From Pseudomonas sp. NFACC02 (GTDB taxonomy: Bacteria; Pseudomonadota; Gammaproteobacteria; Pseudomonadales; Pseudomonadaceae), in contig NZ_FOEO01000044.1 of the NCBI RefSeq assembly GCF_900110765.1, positions 1 to 44,058 on the forward strand: a stretch of DNA of 44,058 bases, read 5' to 3'. Under the pieces are notes generated by a model. It saw nothing but the letters and a program-made list of their open reading frames with translations. It did not search any database and was not told the DNA's origin. The position numbers were made by a program, and so were the translations under genes. Positions 17,588 through 25,961 of this stretch are shown here, in pieces; the stretch's first letter is position 1, and every line of letters begins with the position of its first letter.

Positions 17588-18730
17588 GTGATCCGTTGGA
17601 AACATGCAGCATTGCTGGCTCTGGCCGTTTTGGCCGCGGGTTGCAGCAGCAACACTAAAAAGGAATTGCCCCCGGCCGAGCTGACCGACTTCAAAGAAGA
17701 AGTGGTCCTGCAAAAGCTGTGGAGCCGCTCGGTGGGTGATGGCCAGGGCGACCTCTACAACATGCTGGTTCCTGCCATCGACGGCGAGAACATCTACGCT
17801 GCGGACGCCAACGGTCTGGTCATGGCGATCAACCGTAGCAATGGCGACGTGGTCTGGAAGAAAGAGCTCGAGCAGCCTGTCTCCGGTGCTGTCGGCGTAG
17901 GCTCTGGCATGGTCATGCTGGGCACCCTGCGCGGCGAAGTGATCGTCCTGGACGAAGCCACTGGCGAGCAGAAGTGGAAAGCCAAGGCGACCAGCGAAGT
18001 GTTGTCTTCGCCGGCCACCAACGGTGACGTGGTTGTCGCTCAGACTCAGGACGACAAGGTCATCGGTTACGACGCCGTGACCGGTGATCAGCGCTGGATC
18101 TACGAAAGCAGTCCGGCGGTTCTGACCCTGCGCGGTACCGGTGCGCCGCTTGTCACCAACCAACTGGCGGTTGCAGGCTTGTCGACCGGTAAGGTCGTGG
18201 CGCTGGACATCCGCAACGGCGTGCCCGTCTGGGAGCAGCGCGTCGCGATTCCGCAAGGCCGTTCCGAGCTGGACCGTGTGGTCGACATCGACGGTGGCCT
18301 GCTGTTGTCCGGCAGTACCCTGTACGTCGCGACCTATCAAGGCCGCGTCGCGGGGCTGGAACTGCAGAGCGGCCGTGTCCTGTGGCAGCGTGATGCGTCG
18401 AGCTATTCGGGTGTTGCCCAGGGCTTTGGCAGCGTCTACGTTTCGCTGGCCAACGGCACGGTTGAAGGCGTCGATGAGCGCTCTTCGACCGCACTGTGGA
18501 GCAACGACTCGCTGGCTCGCCGGCAGTTGGGCTCTCCGGAAGTGTTTTCGAGCTACGTAGCGGTGGGCGACATGGAAGGCTACCTGCACCTGTTGAGCCA
18601 GGTTGACGGTCACTTCGTCGGCCGTGAAAAGATCGACAGCGACGGCCTGCGTGCACGCCCGCTGGTGTCGGGCAACACCATTTACGTCTTTGGCAACAGC
18701 GGCAAGCTGGAAGCCCTGACGATCAAGTAG
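17588..18730 (+). CDS. bamB: Outer membrane protein assembly factor BamB
   Basis: BamB is the beta-propeller lipoprotein of the BAM complex that inserts beta-barrel outer-membrane proteins. The signal peptide has the lipobox LAAGC followed by SSNTKKELPPAELTDFK. Repeated WxxxL/GxVxALD-type propeller blades follow (ANGLVMAINRSNGDVVWKKE, GEVIVLDEATGEQKWK, STGKVVALDIRNGVPVWEQR). I prefer GTG 17588 (MIRWKHAALL, 380 residues): AGGGG lies about 10 bases upstream, whereas it is almost adjacent to the alternative ATG 17579, which would overlap yfgM by 8 bases. A terminator follows at 18827-18849. Confidence 0.93.
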   Translation: MIRWKHAALLALAVLAAGCSSNTKKELPPAELTDFKEEVVLQKLWSRSVGDGQGDLYNMLVPAIDGENIYAADANGLVMAINRSNGDVVWKKELEQPVSGAVGVGSGMVMLGTLRGEVIVLDEATGEQKWKAKATSEVLSSPATNGDVVVAQTQDDKVIGYDAVTGDQRWIYESSPAVLTLRGTGAPLVTNQLAVAGLSTGKVVALDIRNGVPVWEQRVAIPQGRSELDRVVDIDGGLLLSGSTLYVATYQGRVAGLELQSGRVLWQRDASSYSGVAQGFGSVYVSLANGTVEGVDERSSTALWSNDSLARRQLGSPEVFSSYVAVGDMEGYLHLLSQVDGHFVGREKIDSDGLRARPLVSGNTIYVFGNSGKLEALTIK

Positions 18731-18826
18731 TGGCTGTCTATGCTTGAGGAGGCCAGTGAACCGGCTTCCTCGGGCGGCCCCGCTCTGACGGGGCTTGCGG
18801 CACTTCGGGTGCCGCTCCGAACTCCG

Positions 18827-18849
18827 GCCGCTGCCTTGCAGCGGCTTTT
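18827..18849 (+). terminator. Intrinsic terminator after bamB
   Basis: GCCGCTG (18827-18833) and CAGCGGC (18839-18845) form a perfect 7-bp stem with loop CCTTG, followed by TTTT. It lies in the 151-bp gap between bamB and der. Confidence 0.7.
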
Positions 18850-18881
18850 GTATTTTCTGAAATAACGAAGTGGAGAGCCGC

Positions 18882-20351
18882 ATGGTTCCCGTAATCGCCC
18901 TGGTGGGTCGACCGAACGTCGGCAAGTCCACCTTGTTCAACCGCCTGACCAGGACTCGCGACGCCATCGTCGGCGACTTGTCCGGTCTGACCCGTGATCG
19001 CCAATACGGTGAGGCCAAGTGGCAAGGGCGTACCTACATCCTGATCGACACCGGCGGTATTTCCGGTGATGAGCACGGCATGGACGAAAAGATGGCCGAG
19101 CAGTCGCTGTTGGCCATCGAAGAAGCCGATGTCGTGTTGTTCCTGGTGGATGCCAAGGCCGGCTTCACCGCCGCCGACCAGATGATTGGCGAGCACCTTC
19201 GCAAGCGCAACAAGACCTCCTACGTGGTCGCCAACAAGGTCGACAACATCGACCCCGACATGGCTCGCGCCGAGTTCGCGCCTTTGGGCATGGGCGACGC
19301 GATTCCGGTCGCCGGTGCGCACGGTCGCGGCATCACGCAGATGCTGGAAATCGCCCTGCGCGAATTCCCGAAAGACGCGGACGAAGTGGAAGAGGGTGAA
19401 GAAGAGGACGTCGCTGAAGGCGAAGAAGCCAAGCGCATCCCGGGCCCGAGCGAAAAAGACGGTATCAAGATCGCAATCATCGGTCGTCCGAACGTCGGCA
19501 AATCGACGCTCGTCAACCGCATGCTGGGCGAAGACCGCGTTATCGTCTATGACCAGCCAGGCACCACGCGCGACAGTATCTACATCCCGTTCGAGCGCAA
19601 TGACGAGAAGTACACGCTGATCGACACTGCCGGTGTGCGCAAGCGCGGCAAGATCCACGAGGAAGTCGAAAAGTTTTCCGTGGTGAAGACGCTGCAGGCG
19701 ATCAAAGACGCGAACGTCGTGATCTTTGTCATGGACGCGCGTGAAGGCGTGGTGGACCACGACCTGAACCTGCTGGGCTTCGCGCTGGAAGCCGGGCGGG
19801 CGCTGGTCATCGCGCTCAACAAGTGGGACGGCATGGTCCCGAGCGAACGTGACTACGTGAAAACCGAGCTGGAACGCCGGTTGTTCTTCGTTGACTTCGC
19901 CGACATCCACTTCATCTCGGCGCTGCACGGCACGGGCGTGGGCAACCTCTACCAGTCGGTTCAGAACTCGTTCAAATCTGCTGTCACCCGCTGGCCGACC
20001 AGCCGTCTGACGCAGATTCTCGAAGACGCCGTCAGCGAGCATCAGCCACCGATGGTCAACAGCCGCCGGATCAAACTGCGTTACGCTCACCTGGGTGGCG
20101 CTAACCCGCCGCTGATCGTGATCCACGGTAACCAGGTCGAGAAAGTACCGAAGTCGTATGTGCGTTATCTCGAAAACACTTACCGCCGTGTGCTCAAACT
20201 GGTCGGTACGCCGATCCGGATCGAGTTCAAAGGCGGCGAGAACCCCTATGAAGGCAACAAGAACACGCTGACGGACCGGCAGGTCAACAAGAAGCGTCGC
20301 TTGATGTCGCACCACAAGAAAGCCGAGAAGAAGCGCAAGGACAAGCGCTGA
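18882..20351 (+). CDS. der: Ribosome-assembly GTPase Der (EngA)
   Basis: Der has two tandem GTPase domains and a C-terminal KH-like domain and is needed for 50S subunit maturation. P-loops GRPNVGKSTLFN (first domain, about residues 8-19) and GRPNVGKSTLVN (second) are visible, with an acidic linker (EVEEGEEEDVAEGEEAKR) between the domains. I chose ATG 18882 (MVPVIALVGRP, 489 residues) because TGGAGAG precedes it. The in-frame GTG at 18870 includes that site. It is followed by a strong terminator at 20377. Confidence 0.96.
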   Translation: MVPVIALVGRPNVGKSTLFNRLTRTRDAIVGDLSGLTRDRQYGEAKWQGRTYILIDTGGISGDEHGMDEKMAEQSLLAIEEADVVLFLVDAKAGFTAADQMIGEHLRKRNKTSYVVANKVDNIDPDMARAEFAPLGMGDAIPVAGAHGRGITQMLEIALREFPKDADEVEEGEEEDVAEGEEAKRIPGPSEKDGIKIAIIGRPNVGKSTLVNRMLGEDRVIVYDQPGTTRDSIYIPFERNDEKYTLIDTAGVRKRGKIHEEVEKFSVVKTLQAIKDANVVIFVMDAREGVVDHDLNLLGFALEAGRALVIALNKWDGMVPSERDYVKTELERRLFFVDFADIHFISALHGTGVGNLYQSVQNSFKSAVTRWPTSRLTQILEDAVSEHQPPMVNSRRIKLRYAHLGGANPPLIVIHGNQVEKVPKSYVRYLENTYRRVLKLVGTPIRIEFKGGENPYEGNKNTLTDRQVNKKRRLMSHHKKAEKKRKDKR

Positions 20352-20376
20352 TCCGGTAACGGACTTTCTTCGAAAA

Positions 20377-20399
20377 AGGCGCCAATGGCGCCTTTTTTT
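20377..20399 (+). terminator. Intrinsic terminator after der
   Basis: AGGCGCC / GGCGCCT stem with loop AAT, preceded by AAAA and followed by seven Ts: a strong Rho-independent terminator 25 bases after the der stop. Confidence 0.88.
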
Positions 20400-20470
20400 G
20401 TGTTCGCCGTATGGGCTATCCTGCGAGTCCCCGCGCCGTTCTGGAGCCGGGTGTGGAGCAGGAAAACCCT

Positions 20471-21619
20471 ATGATCACCAGTAAATTGCCGAACGTTGGC
20501 ACCACCATCTTTACCGTGATGTCCCAGCTTGCAGCCGAAACCGGGGCGATCAATCTTTCTCAGGGTTTTCCCGATTTCGATGGGCCAGACGCGCTGCGTG
20601 AAGCCCTGTGCCGTCACACGATGGACGGTCATAACCAGTACGCGCCGATGACCGGACTGCCTGCATTGCGCGAGCAGGTGGCGGCCAAGATCGCCCGATC
20701 CTACGGGCGTCAGGTCGACATGAATACCGAGGTCACGATCACCCCGGGCGCGACGCACGCTATCTTTTGTGCGATCCAGACCGTGGTGCGTGCAGGCGAC
20801 GAAGTCATCGTGTTCGATCCCAGCTACGACAGTTATGAGCCCTCGGTCGAACTGGCGGGCGGTCGTTGCGTACACGTCCAGCTCAAGGACGGTGATTTCT
20901 CCATCGACTGGGAAAAGCTCGATGCGGCGCTGAGCCCACGCACGCGCATGATCATCATCAACACGCCGCACAACCCCAGTGGTGCCTTGATCACCCGCGA
21001 CGAGCTCGATCAGTTGGCGGCGTTGATCCGTGACCGCGACATCTATCTGGTCAGTGATGAGGTCTACGAGCACCTGGTGTTCGATGGCGTGAAGCATGCC
21101 AGCGTTCTGGCCCACGAAGAGCTGTATCAGCGCGCGTTTGTCGTCAGTTCGTTTGGCAAGACGTACCACGTGACAGGCTGGAAGACAGGTAATCTGGTCG
21201 CGCCACCCGCGTTGACCGCCGAAATGCGCAAGATTCACCAGTTCGTCGGTTTCTGTGGCGTGACGCCGCTGCAGTGGGCGCTGGCCGATTACATGGCCGA
21301 GTGCCCGCAACATGTCGATGAGTTGCCAGCGTTCTATCAGGCCAAGCGGGACTTCTTCTGCGATCGCCTTGAGTCATCGCGTTTTACCTTCACGCGAGCG
21401 GCCGGCACCTACTTTCAACTGGTCGATTACTCGCAGATCCGTCCGGACCTGAACGATGTCGAGATGTCGCTCTGGATGACCCGTGAGCATGGCGTCGCGA
21501 GCATTCCGATTTCCGTGTTCTATCAGAATCCGCCTGAAGGCCAGCGCATCATCCGGCTGTGCTTTCCCAAGCGAGAGGAGACGTTGCGTCAGGCAGCGGA
21601 AAAACTATGCGCGATCTGA
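20471..21619 (+). CDS. PLP-dependent aminotransferase (YbdL-like, methionine/glutamine-type)
   Basis: This fold-type I aminotransferase of 382 residues resembles the KAT/YbdL branch, which transaminates methionine, phenylalanine or glutamine with 2-oxo acids. The PLP lysine lies in SSFGKTYHVTGWKTG. Also visible are INLSQGFPDFDGP near the N-terminus, the NTPHNPSGALITRDEL motif and the C-terminal arginine region RIIRLCFPKREETL. I chose ATG 20471 with AGGAAAA upstream over a longer in-frame start at 20411. Its end overlaps the omega-amidase start by 13 bases. The pairing fits the known salvage route in which a glutamine-type transaminase makes 2-oxoglutaramate for the amidase, probably in methionine salvage. 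Confidence 0.9.
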   Translation: MITSKLPNVGTTIFTVMSQLAAETGAINLSQGFPDFDGPDALREALCRHTMDGHNQYAPMTGLPALREQVAAKIARSYGRQVDMNTEVTITPGATHAIFCAIQTVVRAGDEVIVFDPSYDSYEPSVELAGGRCVHVQLKDGDFSIDWEKLDAALSPRTRMIIINTPHNPSGALITRDELDQLAALIRDRDIYLVSDEVYEHLVFDGVKHASVLAHEELYQRAFVVSSFGKTYHVTGWKTGNLVAPPALTAEMRKIHQFVGFCGVTPLQWALADYMAECPQHVDELPAFYQAKRDFFCDRLESSRFTFTRAAGTYFQLVDYSQIRPDLNDVEMSLWMTREHGVASIPISVFYQNPPEGQRIIRLCFPKREETLRQAAEKLCAI

Positions 21620-22398
21620 GCGACCTGCCGAACCTGAACATCGCGTTGGTGCAGACCACGTTGGTCTGGCACGACTGCAAAGCCAACCATGCGCATTTCG
21701 AGGAATTACTGGACCAGGCTCGGGGTGCCGATCTGGTGATTCTGCCTGAGATGTTCACCACCGGCTTCTCGATGGAATCCGAAACCCTCGCTGAGCCCGA
21801 AAACGGGGTGACGTCCAGATGGCTGCTGGCGCAGGCCAGGCGCATCAACGCGGTCGTGACCGGTAGCGTGATTGTGCGGTCGGCCGATGGCAGTCACCGC
21901 AATCGGCTCTTGTGGGCGCGGCCAGACGGCGAGCTTCTGCACTATGACAAGCGTCACCTCTTCCGCATGGCAGGCGAGCATGAGCATTACAGTCCGGGTG
22001 AGCGTCAGGTGCAGTTCGAGCTCAAGGGCTGGCGCGTTCGTCCGCTGATCTGCTACGACCTGCGTTTTCCGGTCTGGAGCAGAGATGCGCGAGACACTGA
22101 CTTGCTGCTGTACACCGCCAATTGGCCGGGGGCCCGCCGTCAGCATTGGAACCGCCTGTTACCTGCCCGGGCCATTGAAAACCTGTGTTATGTGGCAGCG
22201 GTCAACCGGATCGGCACCGATGGCAAAGGGTTTGCCTACACCGGCGACAGCCAGGTGCTGGATTTTCAGGGCGAAAGCCTGCTCAACATCGGGGAGGCGG
22301 CGGGTGTTTTCCATGTCAGCTTGTCTGCCGAGAGTCTGGCGGCATACCGGCAGAAATTTCCGGCCTATCTCGACGCTGACACGTTCGAGTTAAAGTGA
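21607..22398 (+). CDS. Nitrilase-superfamily amidohydrolase (omega-amidase, YafV/Nit2-like)
   Basis: This 263-residue carbon-nitrogen hydrolase likely deamidates 2-oxoglutaramate or 2-oxosuccinamate. The Glu-Lys-Cys triad is in place: E in VILPEMFTTGF, K in HYDKRHLFRMAGEHEHY and C in PLICYDLRFPVW. ATG 21607 gives MRDLSDLPNLNIALVQTTL, the normal nitrilase start; it lies within the last codons of the upstream aminotransferase, indicating translational coupling. An in-frame start at 21559 would extend far into the aminotransferase and is rejected. Confidence 0.88.
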   Translation: MRDLSDLPNLNIALVQTTLVWHDCKANHAHFEELLDQARGADLVILPEMFTTGFSMESETLAEPENGVTSRWLLAQARRINAVVTGSVIVRSADGSHRNRLLWARPDGELLHYDKRHLFRMAGEHEHYSPGERQVQFELKGWRVRPLICYDLRFPVWSRDARDTDLLLYTANWPGARRQHWNRLLPARAIENLCYVAAVNRIGTDGKGFAYTGDSQVLDFQGESLLNIGEAAGVFHVSLSAESLAAYRQKFPAYLDADTFELK

Positions 22399-22499
22399 GT
22401 CCATAACGCCTGTGGACGAGGCGGTCCACCGCGTTGTCCCCGAACCTTCAGTTCTTGGCAAGCCGGCCGATACAGCGTGCACTAGACAAGGAGTGCATC

Positions 22500-22907
22500 A
22501 TGACCACGATTAACACGAGTTCGTTGAGCGCTTACTCGAGCGTATTCTCGGCTGGCGTCAAAAATGACGGGTCCGCCAAGAGCGATGCCACGACCGCCAG
22601 CGTGAACCTTCGCGGCAACGTTTATCAATCGCCAGGCGCTTCGAAGTCCGGCGAGGCGGAGAGCGGCGGTTCACCGCAGGAACAGGTTATCAAGCAGTTG
22701 CAGGATCAGATCAAACAGACACAGAAGATCCTCCAGCAACAGCAGCAGCAATTGGCCGTCGCCATGAACAGCAAGGCACCGGAACAGGAAAAGGCCGCGC
22801 AGGTGATGTCCATTCAACAGCAGATTTCCGGCACGATGGCGCAACTGAGCGCGCAACAGGCGGCGCTGTTGGAGTTGATGAAAGGCACGGTCAACACCAC
22901 CGCTTGA
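22500..22907 (+). CDS. Small Gln-rich coiled-coil protein of unknown function
   Basis: I do not recognise this 135-residue protein with certainty. The N-terminal half is Ser/Thr/Ala-rich and probably disordered. The C-terminal half (about 58-135) is a predicted coiled coil, with QEQVIKQLQDQIKQTQKILQ, a poly-Gln run (QQQQQL) and QQISGTMAQLSAQQAALLEL. There is no signal peptide, membrane segment or cysteine. The shape loosely resembles FlxA-like small proteins, but that is not secure. The ATG at 22500 has ACAAGGAG upstream and supports this start over an earlier in-frame one. It is monocistronic, with its own terminator. Confidence 0.75.
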   Translation: MTTINTSSLSAYSSVFSAGVKNDGSAKSDATTASVNLRGNVYQSPGASKSGEAESGGSPQEQVIKQLQDQIKQTQKILQQQQQQLAVAMNSKAPEQEKAAQVMSIQQQISGTMAQLSAQQAALLELMKGTVNTTA

Positions 22908-22932
22908 TTTCGCCCGATGGAATAAAAAGAAA

Positions 22933-22964
22933 AGGCCCTGAAGCGTTCACTTCAGGGCCTTTTT
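22933..22964. terminator. Bidirectional terminator between the Gln-rich gene and leuA
   Basis: An 11-bp perfect stem AGGCCCTGAAG/CTTCAGGGCCT with loop CGTTCA is flanked by A-rich sequence on the left and TTTT on the right. It serves the converging plus-strand gene and minus-strand leuA. Confidence 0.9.
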
Positions 22965-22995
22965 GCTGAACGGGCTTGGGAGAAGCGAGCTTCGG

Positions 22996-24681
22996 TCAGG
23001 CTGCCTCAGCGGCCGCTTCGGCCTGGGACAGGGCACGGTTCAGCGCGCTGAACAGGGCCTTGAAGCTGGCGGTGGTGATGTTTTCATCGATGCCCACGCC
23101 GTGTACCGCACGCTCGCCGTTCACCCGCAGTTCGATGTAGGCAGCGGCCTTGGCCGTGGTGCCGGCGCCGATGGCGTGTTCGTTGTAGTCCATGATCTCT
23201 GCGTTGACGGGCAATCCCGCCACCAGCGCTTCCAGCGCACCGTTACCCTTGCCGCGCCAGTGCAGGTTGGTCTCGCTGTCGCTTTTGCCGGTGACTTCGA
23301 CTTCCACCTCACTGTTGCCGTTTTCTTCCCGCAGGCGATGGCTGACCAGCGCGTAGGGCTTGTTGGCTTGCAGGTACTCGCGCTTGAACAGCGAGTAGAT
23401 CTGCTGAGCAGTCATTTCCAGGCCCAGACGGTCGGTTTCGCCCTGTACCACCTGGCTGAATTCGATCTGCATGCGACGTGGCAGCGAGATGCCGTATTCC
23501 TGCTCCAGCAGGTAGGTGATACCGCCTTTGCCGGACTGGCTGTTGACCCGAATCACTGCCTCGTAGCTGCGGCCGATGTCGGCAGGGTCGATGGGCAGGT
23601 ACGGGACTTCCCACAGCGTGCCTTCCTTCTGCTGGGCAAAACCCTTGCGGATGGCGTCCTGGTGCGAGCCGGAGAACGCAGTGTGGACCAGATCGCCGAC
23701 ATAGGGGTGACGCGGATGAACCGGAATCTGGTTGCACTCCTCGACGACCTTGCGCACGCCATCGATGTCGGAGAAGTCCAGTTGCGGGTTCAGGCCCTGG
23801 GTGTACATGTTCAGTGCGACCGTCACCAGATCAACGTTACCGGTACGCTCGCCGTTGCCGAACAGGCAGCCTTCGACGCGATCCGCACCCGCCATCAGGC
23901 CCAGTTCGGTCGCCGCCACGCCGGTGCCGCGGTCGTTGTGGGTGTGCAGGCTGATGATCACGCTGTCGCGACGGCTGATGTTGCGGCAGAACCACTCGAT
24001 CTGGTCGGCGTAGATGTTCGGGGTGGCAACTTCCACGGTGGCCGGCAGGTTGAGAATCACCTTGTTCTGCGGCGTGGCGTTCCACACTTCGATCACGGCG
24101 TCGCAGACTTCCTTGGCGAAGTCCAGCTCGGTGGCGCTGAACGTTTCAGGCGAGTACTCGAACTGCCATTGGGTTTCCGGCTGCTGCGCGGCGTATTTGA
24201 CGAACAGCTTGGCGGCGTCGACGGCGATGGCCTTGATGCCTTCCTTGTCCTGGTTGAAGACAATGCGACGGAAGGATGGGGACGTGGCGTTGTACAGGTG
24301 AACGATGGCCTTCTTGGCGCCGCGCAGGGATTCGAAGGTGCGCGCGATCAGGTCTTCACGGCCTTGGGTCAGCACCTGAATGGTGGTGTCGTCCGGGATG
24401 TGCCCGTCTTCGATCAGCGTGCGTACGAAGTCAAAATCGGTCTGGGAGGCAGCCGGGAACGAGGCTTCGATTTCCTTCACGCCGACCTTTACCAGCGTCT
24501 TCCAGAAACGCAGCTTCTTGACCGAATCCATCGGCTCGATCAGCGACTGGTTACCGTCGCGCAGGTCGGAGCTGCACCAGATCGGCACCTCGGTAATGGC
24601 CTTGGAAGGCCAGGTGCGGTCAGGCAGGTCGATGACCGGAAATGCGCGGTACTTCTGCGAAGGGTCTTTGAGCATGGTCAT
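22996..24681 (-). CDS. leuA: 2-isopropylmalate synthase LeuA
   Basis: LeuA condenses acetyl-CoA and 2-oxoisovalerate, the first committed step of leucine synthesis. The 561-residue length is the long form used by pseudomonads. The HMGL-like TIM barrel has the metal motif CSSDLRDGNQSLIEPM near the N-terminus and SLHTHNDRGTGVA. The C-terminal region (about 440-561) is the leucine-sensing LeuA allosteric domain. ATG 24681 is preceded by AAAAAAGGACTG; a second ATG two codons in is also possible. Upstream lies a 13-bp long-range inverted repeat enclosing a Leu-rich leader ORF, suggesting leader-based control in addition to feedback inhibition. Confidence 0.97.
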   Translation of the reverse strand: MTMLKDPSQKYRAFPVIDLPDRTWPSKAITEVPIWCSSDLRDGNQSLIEPMDSVKKLRFWKTLVKVGVKEIEASFPAASQTDFDFVRTLIEDGHIPDDTTIQVLTQGREDLIARTFESLRGAKKAIVHLYNATSPSFRRIVFNQDKEGIKAIAVDAAKLFVKYAAQQPETQWQFEYSPETFSATELDFAKEVCDAVIEVWNATPQNKVILNLPATVEVATPNIYADQIEWFCRNISRRDSVIISLHTHNDRGTGVAATELGLMAGADRVEGCLFGNGERTGNVDLVTVALNMYTQGLNPQLDFSDIDGVRKVVEECNQIPVHPRHPYVGDLVHTAFSGSHQDAIRKGFAQQKEGTLWEVPYLPIDPADIGRSYEAVIRVNSQSGKGGITYLLEQEYGISLPRRMQIEFSQVVQGETDRLGLEMTAQQIYSLFKREYLQANKPYALVSHRLREENGNSEVEVEVTGKSDSETNLHWRGKGNGALEALVAGLPVNAEIMDYNEHAIGAGTTAKAAAYIELRVNGERAVHGVGIDENITTASFKALFSALNRALSQAEAAAEAA

Positions 24682-24722
24682 GTGATCAGTCCTTTTTTGT
24701 ACTCAGGGCCGAGAGAAGGCGG

Positions 24723-24939
24723 CCAGCCGATAAATGCGGGGTGTAGCGTCGAGGCACCGCGATTTAGCCTGGCAGTCGTGCACTGACGAGGCTGAGGCAG
24801 CGATGTTGACGCAGCAGGATAAGGGTTTGAGAGGCTTTCATGTGCTCAACCGTAACCAATGGGGTGAAAGGTGGCAAGCAGTTGAAAAAAATTGGGAGAA
24901 GTTTTCGCTAGTGCCGAACCGGCGCGATTTATCGGCTGG
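24723..24939 (-). promoter_or_regulatory. Putative leuA leader RNA with long-range 13-bp pairing
   Basis: CCAGCCGATAAAT at 24723-24735 and its perfect reverse complement ATTTATCGGCTGG at 24927-24939 flank a 191-base stretch upstream of leuA. Read as minus-strand RNA, the first arm lies at the 5' side, then comes the Leu-rich leader ORF (24841-24764), then the second arm 42 bases before the leuA start. A local hairpin GGCCG...CGGCC (within about 24700-24724) shares the last two Gs of the 3' arm, so the long-range and local pairings compete at their edge. No U-run follows, so a classical transcription attenuator is not evident; control of translation or Rho access is possible. Confidence 0.5.
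24764..24841 (-). CDS. Candidate leuA leader peptide (25 codons, 6 Leu)
   Basis: On the minus strand, ATG at 24841 opens a 25-codon ORF reading MKASQTLILLRQHRCLSLV then SARLPG and a TAA stop. Six of 25 residues are Leu (positions 7, 9, 10, 16, 18, 23), with one Ile and one Val. It ends 82 bases before the leuA start. A Leu-rich ORF directly upstream of a leucine-biosynthetic gene, enclosed by a perfect inverted repeat, is the usual design of ribosome-mediated attenuation. The ribosome-binding site (GAG about 6 bases upstream) is weak, so expression is uncertain. Confidence 0.5.
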   Translation of the reverse strand: MKASQTLILLRQHRCLSLVSARLPG

Positions 24940-25000
24940 TTATTGCGTATTTTAGAGATTTTATTGCTGAGCTGTTTCTGTCTGCGCAACTCGATCAACT

Positions 25001-25084
25001 GTAGGAGCGCGCTTGCCCGCGATTGCGTTTGTCAGGCAGCACCGGGCTGACTGGCCACACGACAATCGCGGGCAAGCGCGCTAC
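25001..25084. repeat. Inverted pair of REP elements
   Basis: GTAGGAGCGCGCTTGCCCGC (25001-25020, continuing GA) faces its near-perfect reverse complement TCGCGGGCAAGCGCGCTAC (25066-25084) across about 45 bases. This is the typical paired REP arrangement of pseudomonads, in the intergenic gap between leuA and the M23 peptidase. The remaining 24940-25000 holds nothing recognisable. Confidence 0.85.
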
Positions 25085-25115
25085 GGGGTTCAGATCCCAG
25101 GCCTTTTGGCTTACG

Positions 25116-25958
25116 TTACGGCTGGAACGCGTTAATGAAGATCGCCGGATCCACGCGCGCATCGTTCAGGCTGACGTTCCAGTGCATGTGCGGGCCGGTT
25201 GCACGACCGGTCGAACCGACGCGTCCCACCACGCCGCCCCGGGGTACGGCGTCGCCGACTTTCACGTCGATCTTCGACATGTGGCAGAACATGCTGATGA
25301 AGCCCTGCCCGTGATCGACGAACACCGTGTTGCCATTGAAGAAGTAGTTGCCGATCAGAATGACCTTGCCGGCTGCCGGTGACTTGATCGGTGTCCCGGC
25401 CGGAACGGCGAAATCCAGCCCTGCATGCGGGTTGCGCTCTTCACCATTGAAGAAACGGCGTACCCCGAACTTGCTCGACAGCGGGCCGTCAACCGGTTTG
25501 TCCAGCAACAGGTTGCTTGGCGTGCCCGGGCTGAAACTGCGGTAGGCGCGCAACTGTACGTCCAGCTCCTGCTCGATGCGTTTCAGGTCATCCGGGTTCG
25601 GATTGACCTGGCGCTGGTTTTTCAGGGTGATGTGCTGTTCGGGGTATTTCTTGCTGGCCACGATAAACGGCAGATTGCGTCCCCCGCTGTTCACCTGCTG
25701 GGACGTACCTGGCTTGATCGTCAGTGGAATGCCGACAATGGCCAGCCAGTGGGCGTCCTGATCCTTGACCACCAGCACCGGCTTGCCCTGCCAGGTCGCT
25801 TTCGGCGGCTGAGCAGCCGGTCCCAGATCGACCACGGCCACGCCACCGGGCACGGGTTTGTTCAGCAGGCGAGAAATGTAGCTGTCAGCGTGAGCGGGCA
25901 GCGTTATGCAAAGGGCCAGCGCGACGCCAGCCAGAGAGCGGGAAATAAAGGGCAGCAT
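25116..25958 (-). CDS. M23-family peptidoglycan metallopeptidase, secreted
   Basis: This 280-residue LytM/M23 protein has a signal peptide (cut after LPAHA, about residue 24), an N-terminal domain of unknown role and a C-terminal M23 peptidase domain (about 155-275). Zinc-binding and catalytic motifs are intact: HAGLDF (HxxxD), MFCHMSK and GPHMHW (HxH). It should cleave peptidoglycan cross-links in the periplasm. The neighbouring xseA ends 3 bases before its start, so the two form an operon on the minus strand. A paired REP element follows it. Confidence 0.92.
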   Translation of the reverse strand: MLPFISRSLAGVALALCITLPAHADSYISRLLNKPVPGGVAVVDLGPAAQPPKATWQGKPVLVVKDQDAHWLAIVGIPLTIKPGTSQQVNSGGRNLPFIVASKKYPEQHITLKNQRQVNPNPDDLKRIEQELDVQLRAYRSFSPGTPSNLLLDKPVDGPLSSKFGVRRFFNGEERNPHAGLDFAVPAGTPIKSPAAGKVILIGNYFFNGNTVFVDHGQGFISMFCHMSKIDVKVGDAVPRGGVVGRVGSTGRATGPHMHWNVSLNDARVDPAIFINAFQP

Positions 25959-25961
25959 CGG

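Noticed and set aside
22963..24786. Open frame of about 600 codons on the plus strand opposite leuA
   Set aside because: It is the antisense shadow of leuA, a product of high GC codon bias; no domain or ribosome-binding site supports it.
24734..24955. Plus-strand 73-codon frame upstream of leuA
   Set aside because: No family signature or ribosome-binding site; it overlaps the proposed minus-strand leader and its inverted repeat.
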